Below the pieces are notes generated by a model, which worked only from the letters and a program-made list of their open reading frames with translations, did no database searches and was not told the DNA's origin. Positions 25,252 to 35,600 of a stretch of 64,000 nucleotides of DNA are shown piece by piece. Position 1 is the stretch's first letter. Every line of letters begins with the position of its first letter. The stretch covers positions 10,664,001 through 10,728,000 of the forward strand of contig JAYKYS010000007.1 of assembly GCA_036924285.1 (NCBI GenBank), read 5' to 3'. Made by a program: the position numbers and the translations under genes. The DNA is from Asterella californica. Taxonomy: Eukaryota > Streptophyta > Marchantiopsida > Marchantiales > Aytoniaceae.

Positions 25252-27807
25252 ATGGATCGCAAGAGCGGAGCTGCTGCTGCTGCCTCTGGAGCTGGAGCAT
25301 CAACGTCTACTGCTGCACCGTCAACTGCACCTGCGTCTTCTACAACGACAACTGCATCTGGTCTGGACACGGCTGAGATCTTGAAGACGCTTGCGGCCCT
25401 GGTCCAACAACATCCGATCGTTGGAGGGGGTGAGTTAAAATCCACCAAGGCTTTGCAAGCGATAGTGAATAGGTGTGGAAGGTTTGAAGGTAGAGATATT
25501 TCTAGATATCTGCGTGAGTATAGAGGAGAGATGGAGCTGGTTAGGGTTACAGATGCTGAGATGATAGCAAGCTTTGAGTTAGCTGTCATTCCTGAGTTGC
25601 GGGACCAAGTTAGGGATGTACAGAGAAGAAATCTTGGAGTCTGGATGAGTTTTGAGCGATCTCTTCGAGAGGAGTTTCTTGAGGAGGATTCAGAGAGAGT
25701 TACTAGGAGGACGTTCTTAGATTGGGTTGAGCAGCAACCCGGTCGTATGATGAGTCTGAGCGAGTTGCCGAGAGAGTTTGATCGGAGATACCGACAACTC
25801 TCAACTCTAGAGCGAATAACTCTAGATGCTAGGAGAACAGAGCTTTTCCTGCAAGCTACCGATGATGCTACAGCAGATCGGTTATGTTTTATGTTGGCCG
25901 ATCGATCTGCTGAGGGAGGTGTTACTATGGATTGGGGGAGAGTTGAGGATGCTGTGGCTGTACTTACAAGGCAAAGGAGAGGAAGAGTGGCTGTGGGAGG
26001 ACGTCCGCTTGCAGAAGTGGTCACTCCACCTTATGCTGCTCCTCAAGTACAGCAGCCTTTGGTCCCTGCTCCCAGACCTGTTGTCCCAGCTGCAGTTCCT
26101 TTGATGCCAGTTGTGCCAGCACCGGCACAAAGGGCACCTGTTCAGAGACTTGCGGAGAACCATGGTCAACAGAACCAGATTGAAGACCTGATTCGGCAGA
26201 TGCGAGAGCTGAAGGTAGAGCTAGCTGGATTGCAGAGAGAGCAGCCACTGGCGTCTGCTGCTGCACGTCCAGGAGGAGCTCCGGTTCGTAGATGTATTTG
26301 GTGTGACAGTCCTGATCATTTCCGAGGAGACTGTCAAGAGCTCACAGCTGCTTTGCGAGATGGTGTGGTTCGCTATCAGAACGGTAGGCTGCACCTTTCT
26401 TCTACTGGAGAGCCGTTGAGCACGCAGTTTGGGCGAGGAGGCATGAGGAGTCTACCTCAGATTGCTGCGGCGGCAACTGTACATGCATTGATGGCACCAC
26501 CGATAAATCCTGATGTATATGCTGGACATATTGAGGTTTCTTTTAGTCCTACGTTGCTAGATAGGACTGTTGAGAAGAGTATTGCTACCGTTCCTTCTGA
26601 AGTACTGAAGAGGGGAGCAGAGTCTATTCGTAGGGTCACAGGATGGGGAGATCCTGTAGATGCTGCTTCTATCAGAGCATTCTTGGATGTAGATAGACAC
26701 GTTCATTGGCAGGATGCTTCTGTGGAGGAGAAGAGGCGGCGAGAAGCCTCTGACCTTGATACTGGAGTTCCTGAGGAGACTGGGGATAGACGAAGAGTCA
26801 CAAGGAGACGAGCAGCTCTTCCTGAAGACATCCCGTCTACTTCTGCAGCTCCTCCACCTGCACCAGGTCCTATGGAGGATGTGCAGAGATCCCAGCAGGA
26901 GCCAACGACTGCTGGTAGGCGGTTTACTGCCCAAGAAAAGGGGAAGGGACCGGCTTACAAGTTGGCAGCGGATATTGAAACTTCTACTGATCTGAAGAGC
27001 ATCTTGGAGCAGAGGATACTGGATGCACGGATCGAGTTTTCTCTCCGAGAAGTTCTTGGTATTGCAAAGAGGGAGTTTCACGAACTGATCATCGACATCA
27101 TCAAGCGCAAGAGACAGGTGATGTCCGAGCAGGTAGAGAGTCAGATGATAGATGTAGTAGGAGCTTCTCTGAATGATGCAGAGTTTGGAAAGGTGCATTT
27201 CCAGGAAGCTGATGACAAGAGATACCAGCAAGAAGCGTTGGTTGCTGGTACCAACACTATTGAGTTCGATGATGAGGAAGCTGGCGAGGAGAGTCCAGCT
27301 ACTGATAGTGATTTCAGAAGGAGGCATTGGGCTCGTGCTACAACTGCTACACGAGTTCGTCTTGGAAGTTTGGCTGAACCTGTTGCTGCTTTAGTTGATC
27401 ACGGATCAGAGATCAACATCATGTCACAAGAGGTGTATGAGAGAGGTCAGTGGCCTATCGAGTTGAACCATGGTTGGGTGTTACGTGCTGCAAACAACCA
27501 GAAAGGTGAGCTATACGGCGCTTGTCCTAACGTGAAGGTGAAGATAGGTGATGTGGATGTAGATCAGCACTTCTTCGTGCAATCTTCTGCTTCATATCCT
27601 GTGATTCTTGGTCAGCCTTATATCACTGCGGTTCGAATGGAGACCAAGGTGATGGATGATGGATCTCATTATGCTAGGATCCGTAGTCCAGATGATAGAC
27701 GTTCTGTGCAGTTTCTGACCGTTCGTACGAACCACGAACGAAATCGTCAAACTTTGAGGGATTCTCCTGTCTGTAGAGGTAAGGGTTTTCTGAAACCACT
27801 CTCGTAG
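25252..27807 (+). CDS. TE2 Gag-protease polyprotein
   Basis: 851 codons from the ATG at 25252. An Ala/Ser/Thr-rich start (about 1-40) precedes a gag capsid region (GRFEGRDISRYLREYRGEM; FELAVIPELRDQVRDVQ). A Pro/Val-rich stretch (about 260-300) and a coiled basic segment lead to one zinc knuckle, CIWCDSPDHFRGDC (about 348-361, Cys-X2-Cys-X4-His-X4-Cys). A linker full of Arg/Glu follows, then a retropepsin-like domain: AALVDHGSEINIM (catalytic Asp about 716, DHGS in place of D-S/T-G) and YPVILGQPY. The protein packages RNA and cleaves the polyprotein. The frame is intact. The next frame (27843-28496) needs a shift between about 27700 and 27810. Confidence 0.88.
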   Translation: MDRKSGAAAAASGAGASTSTAAPSTAPASSTTTTASGLDTAEILKTLAALVQQHPIVGGGELKSTKALQAIVNRCGRFEGRDISRYLREYRGEMELVRVTDAEMIASFELAVIPELRDQVRDVQRRNLGVWMSFERSLREEFLEEDSERVTRRTFLDWVEQQPGRMMSLSELPREFDRRYRQLSTLERITLDARRTELFLQATDDATADRLCFMLADRSAEGGVTMDWGRVEDAVAVLTRQRRGRVAVGGRPLAEVVTPPYAAPQVQQPLVPAPRPVVPAAVPLMPVVPAPAQRAPVQRLAENHGQQNQIEDLIRQMRELKVELAGLQREQPLASAAARPGGAPVRRCIWCDSPDHFRGDCQELTAALRDGVVRYQNGRLHLSSTGEPLSTQFGRGGMRSLPQIAAAATVHALMAPPINPDVYAGHIEVSFSPTLLDRTVEKSIATVPSEVLKRGAESIRRVTGWGDPVDAASIRAFLDVDRHVHWQDASVEEKRRREASDLDTGVPEETGDRRRVTRRRAALPEDIPSTSAAPPPAPGPMEDVQRSQQEPTTAGRRFTAQEKGKGPAYKLAADIETSTDLKSILEQRILDARIEFSLREVLGIAKREFHELIIDIIKRKRQVMSEQVESQMIDVVGASLNDAEFGKVHFQEADDKRYQQEALVAGTNTIEFDDEEAGEESPATDSDFRRRHWARATTATRVRLGSLAEPVAALVDHGSEINIMSQEVYERGQWPIELNHGWVLRAANNQKGELYGACPNVKVKIGDVDVDQHFFVQSSASYPVILGQPYITAVRMETKVMDDGSHYARIRSPDDRRSVQFLTVRTNHERNRQTLRDSPVCRGKGFLKPLS

Positions 27808-27842
27808 GACGGGATAGCGAGAGTGATGGATCTACTGCTACT

Positions 27843-28496
27843 ATGATCCCGCTTGAGCAGCCTGAGGGATCACAGGAGGTTGATGGAAAGGCTGCTCAAG
27901 ATTCAGAAAGTAGTTGCACTGTGCATAGTTGGAAATCTGGGTTGATGGCTTTCAGTTCTGATGATTGGAGTGAGTTCACACGGATGGAGGATTTGACTGA
28001 GAAGAGTAGAAGGCAGATGGAGAGGTGTGCAGCAAATCTGCGTTGTACAGGAGTTCTGAAGGAAGATGAGATGATTTCTGGTGTTTATGAGGAGTTTGTA
28101 GGTGTGCAGTCTTTTGTTCGTTGGCTGGATGATGTAGATAGGTTGATGGAACAGATGGGAGGTAGGGTGGTGATCCCCATCCATTCTCGTGAAGTCTATG
28201 AGGAAATTATCTCATACTTGCGATATCGTCCTCATCCGAGACTGGAGAATGGATGGAAGGATGCAGTCTGTTGGTGTAGCTTACATCAGGAAGCGGAAGT
28301 ACACGCCAAGTATAAAGCTGTAGCGAGGAAGGTGAGACCTGTGGCGACCCAATTACCTGTCCATTCTCAGCAGCAGATGGAGTTAGCGGCTGCTGAGCCT
28401 GTGCTTAGAGATCCTACACAGGTAGGACACAAGTTTACTCAGGAGACACTCGAGGGAATGTCTCCTGATCCTACACAGGAGGGGGTGGCTTCTTGA
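27843..28496 (+). CDS. TE2 spacer region between protease and reverse transcriptase
   Basis: 217 codons in a third frame, open from about 27793 (ETTLVGRDSE-type reading before the first ATG). No catalytic motif is seen. It contains an acidic VHSWKSGLMAFSSDDWSEFT and YLRYRPHPRLENGWKDAVCW. It ends TGA at 28494-28496, overlapping the RT frame by a few bases next to a GGGGG run. It is therefore likely translated as part of pol after one frameshift and before another, or the shifts are mutations. It is too well coded to be chance, lying exactly between two pol parts. Confidence 0.65.
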   Translation: MIPLEQPEGSQEVDGKAAQDSESSCTVHSWKSGLMAFSSDDWSEFTRMEDLTEKSRRQMERCAANLRCTGVLKEDEMISGVYEEFVGVQSFVRWLDDVDRLMEQMGGRVVIPIHSREVYEEIISYLRYRPHPRLENGWKDAVCWCSLHQEAEVHAKYKAVARKVRPVATQLPVHSQQQMELAAAEPVLRDPTQVGHKFTQETLEGMSPDPTQEGVAS

Positions 28497-30184
28497 CTGA
28501 AGAGGAGAAACGAGCTTTTGAACAGATGATAGTTAGCCATGGTAAGGCATTTTCTTTCTCGGCTGAGGAGATAGGTTGTGTGGATCCTAGTGTGATAGCT
28601 CCGATGGTTATCTTCACTGTTCCTCACGTACCTTGGGATTTGAAGCCGATTCCAGTCCCTCGTGCCTTGCTACCGAAGGTGATTGAGTTACTGAAGGAGA
28701 GGATGCAGATGGGTATTCTTGAACCATCTATGGCTCCGTACTCTAGCCGATGGTTCACAGTACCTAAGAAGACAGGAGCTCTACGCTTCATCCAAGACTT
28801 GCAGCCTGCCAACAACATCACGATTCGAAACGTTGGAACAGGACCTGTGGTTGATGAAGTAGCTGAGGCGTTTGTTGGAAGGTCAATCTATTCTATTGGA
28901 GATCTGTTTTCAGGTTATGATCAGTTTCAGCTTGCTTTGGAGAGTAGAGACTTGACTACCATGCGTACACCTTTGGGATTGATGCGGATGTGTACCCTTC
29001 CTCAAGGTGCGACAAACTCAGTAGCTCATATGCAAAATGCGATGCATAAGGTGTTACGAGAGTTTGTGCCTGAGGTCACTATCCCGTTTCTGGATGATAT
29101 TCCCATGAACGGCTGTCCGGTGGAGGACAAGGACGAAGCAGTGACTTCTGATGGTTGCAGAAAGTTCGTTGCAGACCACATTCGAGATGTGGAGAAGATT
29201 CTGATGCGTTTGGAGGAGGTACACCTCACTCTATCAGGTACCAAATCTCGCTTTGGGATGTCAGAGATTGTGGTAGTGGGTCATCTGTGTGGTACTTTTG
29301 GGAGGCGTCCGAACCCAGAGAAGGTAGATGCTATAGCAAGGATAGCTGACTGCACCAACATCACTGAGGTTCGACGGTTCTTAGGAGCTTGTGTGTTCTT
29401 TCGTGTGAGTATTCCTCATTATGCACATATTGCCGAGCCTCTATATGCACTTCTGAGAAAGGGAAGGAGGTTTACTTGGCGGCAAGAACATCATGAGACG
29501 ATGGAGCAGCTGAAGGAGATTCTGAAGTCTCCACCTATACTAAGGAGGCTTAGCTACGAGAGCGGGAGACCTGTGGTACTGACTGTTGATACGAGTCCAA
29601 AGGCGATTGGATGGGCCGTTGGCCAAGAAGATGCAGAAGGTGTGCGGTTTGTTTCAAGGTTTGGAGCTCGGATCTTAACAGATAGACAGCGTAACTATCC
29701 TCAAGTGAAGCGTGAGTTGTGGGGAGCTGTTACTGCTATGAAGGTAGATCGAGAGTTCTTGATAGGAGCTCATGTGATACTAGAAACAGATTGTTTGCCT
29801 TTGTTGGGTATGATAGCAAACTGCAATACACCAGACATAGCAATGCTACGATGGATTGCTTATGTCCGGAGTCTAAACCCTGAGCATATAGCAGGGAAAG
29901 ACAATCCAGTTGCAGATATGTTGTCTAGGGCTCGTTATACAGATGACGATGAGATGTTTGCAGAGGTGGAAAATGAAGAGAAGAGAGACGTTTGGTGCCA
30001 AGTTGGTCAGCAGACTTCAGACTTGGAACCACTGCCGTTCAATGAGGGGTTCTACTCAGAAAAGTTCCGCAATATTGGATTTTATCTGAGTTCGTTATCC
30101 AGAAGAGAAGGATGGAGTGATGCAGAGTTCAAGGAGATCAGACGGAAGGCGTATAGTTATCTTCTGCGTGAGGGTTATCTGTGA
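28493..30184 (+). CDS. TE2 reverse transcriptase-RNase H
   Basis: About 563 codons with no ATG at its head (the frame opens at TTG), consistent with entry by a -1 shift at the G run near 28480. RT motifs: RWFTVPKKTGALRFIQDLQP, SIYSIGDLFSGYDQFQLAL, TPLGLMRMCTLPQGATNS, and a catalytic box IPFLDDIPMN (F-L-D-D instead of Y-x-D-D). RNase H follows: VVLTVDTSPKAIGWAVG, RNYPQVKRELWGAVTAMK, ILETDCLPLLGM. The frame stops at a TGA (30182-30184) after REGYL; the same frame continues directly into the integrase, so this is one stop codon inside pol. The motif style differs from common plant Ty3 elements. Confidence 0.88.
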   Translation: MTEEEKRAFEQMIVSHGKAFSFSAEEIGCVDPSVIAPMVIFTVPHVPWDLKPIPVPRALLPKVIELLKERMQMGILEPSMAPYSSRWFTVPKKTGALRFIQDLQPANNITIRNVGTGPVVDEVAEAFVGRSIYSIGDLFSGYDQFQLALESRDLTTMRTPLGLMRMCTLPQGATNSVAHMQNAMHKVLREFVPEVTIPFLDDIPMNGCPVEDKDEAVTSDGCRKFVADHIRDVEKILMRLEEVHLTLSGTKSRFGMSEIVVVGHLCGTFGRRPNPEKVDAIARIADCTNITEVRRFLGACVFFRVSIPHYAHIAEPLYALLRKGRRFTWRQEHHETMEQLKEILKSPPILRRLSYESGRPVVLTVDTSPKAIGWAVGQEDAEGVRFVSRFGARILTDRQRNYPQVKRELWGAVTAMKVDREFLIGAHVILETDCLPLLGMIANCNTPDIAMLRWIAYVRSLNPEHIAGKDNPVADMLSRARYTDDDEMFAEVENEEKRDVWCQVGQQTSDLEPLPFNEGFYSEKFRNIGFYLSSLSRREGWSDAEFKEIRRKAYSYLLREGYL

Positions 30185-30208
30185 AAACGTCCGAAGAGAA
30201 GAGATGGG

Positions 30209-31447
30209 ATGCTTACTAGAGTGGTGGATGATCAACCGACAAAGCTTAATCTGCTGAAGGAGTTTCATGATACCTTGTGGGCTGGACATCGTGGAGTCTG
30301 GGCTACATACACGAAGCTGAAGGAGCGTTACTGGTGGAAGGGGTTGTATCAAGACGTGGTGGACTTTGTTGGGTCGTGTCTGCACTGCCAGTTCTACTCT
30401 AAGGTCCGTTACAGAGATGGGCTTGTACCTACTTATCCACCTAGTATTCATTTTCAGTGGGTTCTTGATCTTGTGATGATGCCACCGGGGTTATGGGGGA
30501 TGCGTTACTTGGTGTTGGCTCGAGAGGATCTCTCCAACTATGTGGAGGAACGAGCACTACGGACGAAGACTACAGAGAATATCTGCCGGTTCGTGCTTGA
30601 AGATATCATCTGTCGCTATGGATCGGTTGGGAGATTACGTGCAGATAGAGGCGAGTTGAGAGGCGCTGAAGTGAAGGAGTTTTTTGCTCGTTATGGAGTA
30701 AAGCTTCGGCTTACCACTGCTATGAATCCAGAGGGCATTGGTAAGAGTGAACGAGGACATCCTTCTATTGTTCATGCTTTAGTGAAAGCATGTGATGGTA
30801 GGCCTAGAGGATGGCCGAGACTACTTCCATTTGCTTTGTGGGCTGATAGAACTACACACTGTACCACGACTGGTTATATGCCAGTTGAACTTATGCTGGG
30901 GCAGAAACCGATCATGCCTGCTGAGGAGAACTTTCCTACATGGGCTACGCTACCATGGGAAGATGGTATAGATCGTACTTCACTCCTTGCTTTACGTATT
31001 AGGCAGTTGGAGCGAAGAGAGGAGGATCTTGCTGATGCGCAGGAGAGGTTGAAGGTGGCTCGAGTCAGAAACAAGGAACGTTTTGACAAGACTCACCGAC
31101 TACGACCGAAGCCAATACATGTTGGTGATTGGGTTCTGGTATATGATAGCACGTTGGAGAATCAGCATTCTACACTCCGTAAGTTCTCTCGAAGATGGTT
31201 CGGGCCTTATGTTGTGCTAGATGTGTATGAGAATGCCACTTATAAGTTGCGTGAGTTGGATGGTACTCCTTTGAAGCTACCTGTGGCTGGCAAACGTGTG
31301 AAATTGTTCAAGAGACGCGGAGGGTCAGTTGAGTTATTCAACTTTTTGGAGTCGGAGCTGAGGACAACAAGAGACGGAGACGTCCCAGTGTCTGATGAGA
31401 CTGAGGCGGAGGAGAGCGATGATGATGAAGATCAAACAGAAGACTAA
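30209..31447 (+). CDS. TE2 integrase
   Basis: 412 codons from the ATG at 30209; the same frame is open from 30185, just after the TGA that ends the RT-RNase H part. Zinc region: LLKEFHDTLWAGHRGVW, then SCLHCQ. Catalytic core: HFQWVLDLVMMPPG, RADRGELRGAEVKEFF and NPEGIGKSERGHPSIV, giving D, D and E. The C-terminal part has GDWVLVYDSTLENQ and RRWFGPYVVLDVYENATYK, ending in an acidic tail. No chromodomain is present. It is intact as a frame, but expression as one Pol would need suppression or reversal of the upstream stop. Confidence 0.87.
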   Translation: MLTRVVDDQPTKLNLLKEFHDTLWAGHRGVWATYTKLKERYWWKGLYQDVVDFVGSCLHCQFYSKVRYRDGLVPTYPPSIHFQWVLDLVMMPPGLWGMRYLVLAREDLSNYVEERALRTKTTENICRFVLEDIICRYGSVGRLRADRGELRGAEVKEFFARYGVKLRLTTAMNPEGIGKSERGHPSIVHALVKACDGRPRGWPRLLPFALWADRTTHCTTTGYMPVELMLGQKPIMPAEENFPTWATLPWEDGIDRTSLLALRIRQLERREEDLADAQERLKVARVRNKERFDKTHRLRPKPIHVGDWVLVYDSTLENQHSTLRKFSRRWFGPYVVLDVYENATYKLRELDGTPLKLPVAGKRVKLFKRRGGSVELFNFLESELRTTRDGDVPVSDETEAEESDDDEDQTED

Positions 31448-31493
31448 GGAGATTGGCACATACCGGAGGATGTGCAGGTTTGGAGGGGGTGGA

Positions 31494-31822
31494 TGTCGTG
31501 ATGTGAATTATTTTACATTGTAAATAATTCACCTCTTTGTCAAGCGTTAGTGTCTCTGAGTAGAGTTAGGACCTCAGAGATGTCGACACTTGAGGATGTT
31601 ATATATTTTGAGTCTTAGTAGGTTGATTACCATGTTGATAGGGTTTAAGCTCATGGGTTGTATTTGCGTGTCGCCCATGCACGCTTTCTAGCTGATTTAA
31701 GTTATTTTTCGAGGCAGCGTGTCATTTTAGGTAGTTTAAGTTTTACGCTGGCACTCTAGGGAGCTTGACGTGGTAGCCTATGAGTAAAACTAAGTTGCCA
31801 CGTGGTTTAGAGTACTAAAGGA
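31494..31822 (+). repeat. TE2 3' LTR, first part
   Basis: Corresponds to 23869-24197 of the 5' LTR at the same length (329 bp) with about one substitution. It is cut by TE3 after TACTAAAGGA. Confidence 0.95.
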
Positions 31823-32622
31823 GTTAAGCCGGCCTGTCTCTCACCCAGGGGTACCTCAGATGACTAGGATTACTAGTGCACCCTAATTACAAAGATTTAA
31901 GTACATCCATGCTCACTTCACTCAACTCTCTGACCCGTATGGTCACATCGGTACCTCTAATAGCGTTCCTGCACACAAGTTCTAATCCCGCTCTCAACAT
32001 TACATCGCAAAATACTCAAGGACTCCCAAGGTCTCCAATGCTCACTTTACTTACAGTCAGGAAAATGAGAGTGTCTTCCACCTTCTCAACTCCTCCTTAT
32101 ATACTCTACAACTTCTTACCGTGGTAACTTTCACTAAGTTACGTTACCTCATGGTAAGTGCGCAATCCAAAATAGTAAAACTTCTAAAGGCTACTAAGCC
32201 TTTAAGAATAGCACACACATTACTTGTTCTACTTTACAAAAGTAAGAGATTCTCCTACTTTAGCTTTTGTAAAGTGTTAACTTTCCACCCTATCCAATCG
32301 GAAGGCGACAACAAACTAATACGTCTTTTGAGGAGCATCTTTAGATCTTTGTGCATGACTTTCCATCATGCATCCAATCAGCGATGGTCAACAAAGTTAC
32401 ATACTTTTGAGAAGCATATTTAGAGCTCCGCACTTGTCACATAGTGTCATAGTGGAACCTCTAATAGTTTCCCCAACTTAGTTATAACTATCTCTGCTAG
32501 TTATGGCTAGTTTTGATCACTCTAGATTTAGATCTTCGAACTAGAGTAACCTATAAGATAGTCATACCTAATGAAACTTATATAAACATGCACACAAATA
32601 ATGGGATACTTGTGACGTGACA
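31823..32622 (-). repeat. TE3 3' LTR
   Basis: 800 bp, the same as 38654-39453 apart from the outer two bases. It ends next to TE2 LTR sequence (TACTAAAGGA) on the left. Confidence 0.95.
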
Positions 32623-32635
32623 TTTACCCCCAGAC

Positions 32636-35600
32636 TTAATTTTCACTCCGTCCTCGGAGTGAAGTATCACGTTGATGAAACTTCTTCAACTTGTCGTGGT
32701 TCACTCGGTTGAAGAACGTACCACTTCTCTCTTGAAGATCATAGGTGTTATTACTCCACACTTTGGAGATGATGAAAGGCCCAAAATATCGACGTAAGAA
32801 CTTCTTTTGAACTCGCTTGTGCCTAATAGCATCCCATAGCATCACCCACTCACCCTTTTGAAATGGCTGTAACTTCGTTTTGTTCTTCGCCAAGCGCTTG
32901 TCGTAGCTCTTCTTCTGTTGTAGTTGGGCCATCTCAATCCGTTGAGCTTCATCGTCTCTATTCTCCTCCAGCTCCAACAAAGTTTCTCTCCTCTCTTTCT
33001 CAGCTATTTGACCACCCTTTCTCTTTAATCCAGCTTGTAAGGTCTGAAAGGTGGTTAGGTCGAACTGGATCGGTAATCTGGATTCCAACCCATACACCAT
33101 CTTGAAAGGTGAATATCCCGTAGATGTCTTCACTGTTGTTCGATACTCCCATAGAACCGCATGAAGACGCTTGTCCCAGTTGTGTTTGGCCCCTTCCATG
33201 TCAGCATCCTTTGCTAACATCTGACACAAGGTAAAGTTTGTCCTCTCTACCAAACCGTTTGAACTAGGTTTATATGAAGTAGTAACCCTCTGAGAAATGG
33301 AGAAGTGGGTGCACATAGCAGTAGTCATGCCACTCACAAATTCTCGACCCCTATCAGAAACTAACTCCAAAGGACATCCAAACCTAGTTATGATCCGTTC
33401 GTATAGAAATCTACCCACCTCAACTTCTCCAATAGTTACAAGAGGTCTAGCTTCTACCCACTTCGTAAGATAATCTGTGGCTACAACAATATACTTATTG
33501 TTGCGAGGGGTGCGATTCAAAGGCCCAACAAAATCTATTCCCCATTTCTCGAAAGGTCCAAGAACCGGAATAGATCTAAGAGGAGTGGAAACACTAGATT
33601 TGATAGCGAAAGCTTGACAAACATCACAGGTTTTACAATACGTCAAGCAATCTCTAAACATCCCCCTCCAGTGATATCCCGCATCGAGTATCTTATGAGC
33701 CGTCAACTTGCCTGTGAAATGTCCTCCACATACTGGACCGTCATGGAATTCTTCCATGAGTCGTAGAGACTCCTCCTTGCTCGCAGCTCTTCTCAGGACC
33801 CCATCAACTCCTTCACGGAATAACACACCTTCCACCACCGAGTAAGGTTGACTTCGTTTCACCAGTGCCTTCTTCTCTCTGGTCCGCATCCCATCTGGAT
33901 AGACACCTTCCGTAACAAAATCCCAAATTTCTTGATATTCTATTGGGATAATAGAGTTGCTCAAGACCATCAAATCTTCGTCAGGAAAGGTGTCATCCAC
34001 CGGCTCCTCTCCATCCCCATCGTAAGCTCTAGATAGCAAATCTGCATTCGCGTGTTTCTTCCCTGGTCGATCGCAGATCTCATAGTCGTACTCTGACAAT
34101 AAGAGCTTCCACCTTGCTAATCGTCCTTCGACCATAGGTTTATTGAAGATGTACTTCAATGCCTTATGATCTGTAACGATAGTGAACTTGCCTCCTATGA
34201 GATAATGTCGAAATTTTCTCAAAGCATAGATCACTGCTAATCCTTCTCTCTCTGTCACAGAATAATTTCTCTCTGCCTTGATCATTTGCCGACTAGCATA
34301 TGCGATAGGATGATCTCTACCTTCAACATCATACTGACTTAAAGTACATCCTACTGCTATATTTGAAGCATCCGTATATAGAATAAACTGTTTATTCCAA
34401 TCGGGCTTAACCAAGATCGGAGCTGAAGTAAGAGCTTTCTTCAGTTCCTCAAAGGCGGCTAGAGCTTCTTCATCTCCTAAAATCAACACGTAATCTACTC
34501 CCTTCTTCAGATATGCTGTCAAAGCATATGCTTTATGTGAGAACGAGAGTATAAACCTTCGATAATACCCCACCATACCTAAAAACTGTCGTAGCTTAGT
34601 GAGAGTACTAGGAAAAGGGAGCTCTAAGATCTTCTGCACCTTCTCTGGATCAACGGCAATGCCGTCCTTGGATATGATATGACCCAAGAGTAACCCTTCC
34701 TCACACCCAAAAATACATTTCTCCGGATTGAGAGATGCATTTGCTACATCTAAACATTCTAAGACCTTCACAAGGTGCTCAAAATGCTTCTCCTTACTCC
34801 CGTAAACACAAAAGTCATCTATAAAATCTCTCACAAACTTTCCTAAGAAAGGTTCGAACACTTTGTTCATAAACCTTTGGAACGTCGCATGAGCATTACA
34901 CAGACCAAATGGCATGACTCGAAATGCAAACGTACCCCACGGAGTAGTGAAAGTGGTCAGGTGTTGATGTTCTGGTGCAATTTTGATCTGGTTATATCCG
35001 CTATAACCATCTCCAAAGCTGTACCATTCGTTTCCCGCCACTTCTTCCAAGATCTCGTCGATGAAAGGTAGAGGATAATAATCCTTCTTTGTGACCGCAT
35101 TGAGCTTCTTGTAATCAACACACACCCTCAATTTGCCATTTTTCTTCTTTACGATCACAATGGGTGATACCCATTCAGAATGCTCCACCTCGTAAATGAA
35201 CCCAGCAGTGTGCAGCTTCTCGATCTCTTCTTTCACCAGATCCGCAATTGGAGGACTCACTCTTCGTTGCTTCTGTCGCACCGGTTTGACTTCCTTCTCT
35301 AACTCGATACGGTGTTGCTCCAGTGTGACCTCCCTCAGATCCTTGTAACTAAATGCAAATACATGAATGTATTTACGAAAGATCTCTTCGAAACAACTCT
35401 TCTCCTCTTTAGTAACCTTCGATCCATAACGTAAGGTGGCAATTCTTCTCTCCACCTCCTCGGGAGTCAATGGTTCTTTGTCTCGATCTCTTTGCACTTC
35501 CGGAGAAGGGAAAAGATCCACTACATTCACACCCACATTTCGTTCTTCTCTCTCCTCCTCTGACGATGTATTTTCAGATTCTGAATCTGAAGAATTGGTA

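Noticed and set aside
25173..26024. 283-codon reverse open frame opposite TE2 gag
   Set aside because: Lies antisense to the well-supported gag frame and has a low-complexity composition; a shadow frame.
26557..27327. 256-codon reverse open frame opposite TE2 gag-protease
   Set aside because: Antisense shadow, no motif.
31200..31447. Chromodomain at the TE2 or TE3 integrase tail
   Set aside because: The tails show only the usual SH3-like GPY/F segment (FGPYVVL, FGPFIIS); no chromodomain residues follow.
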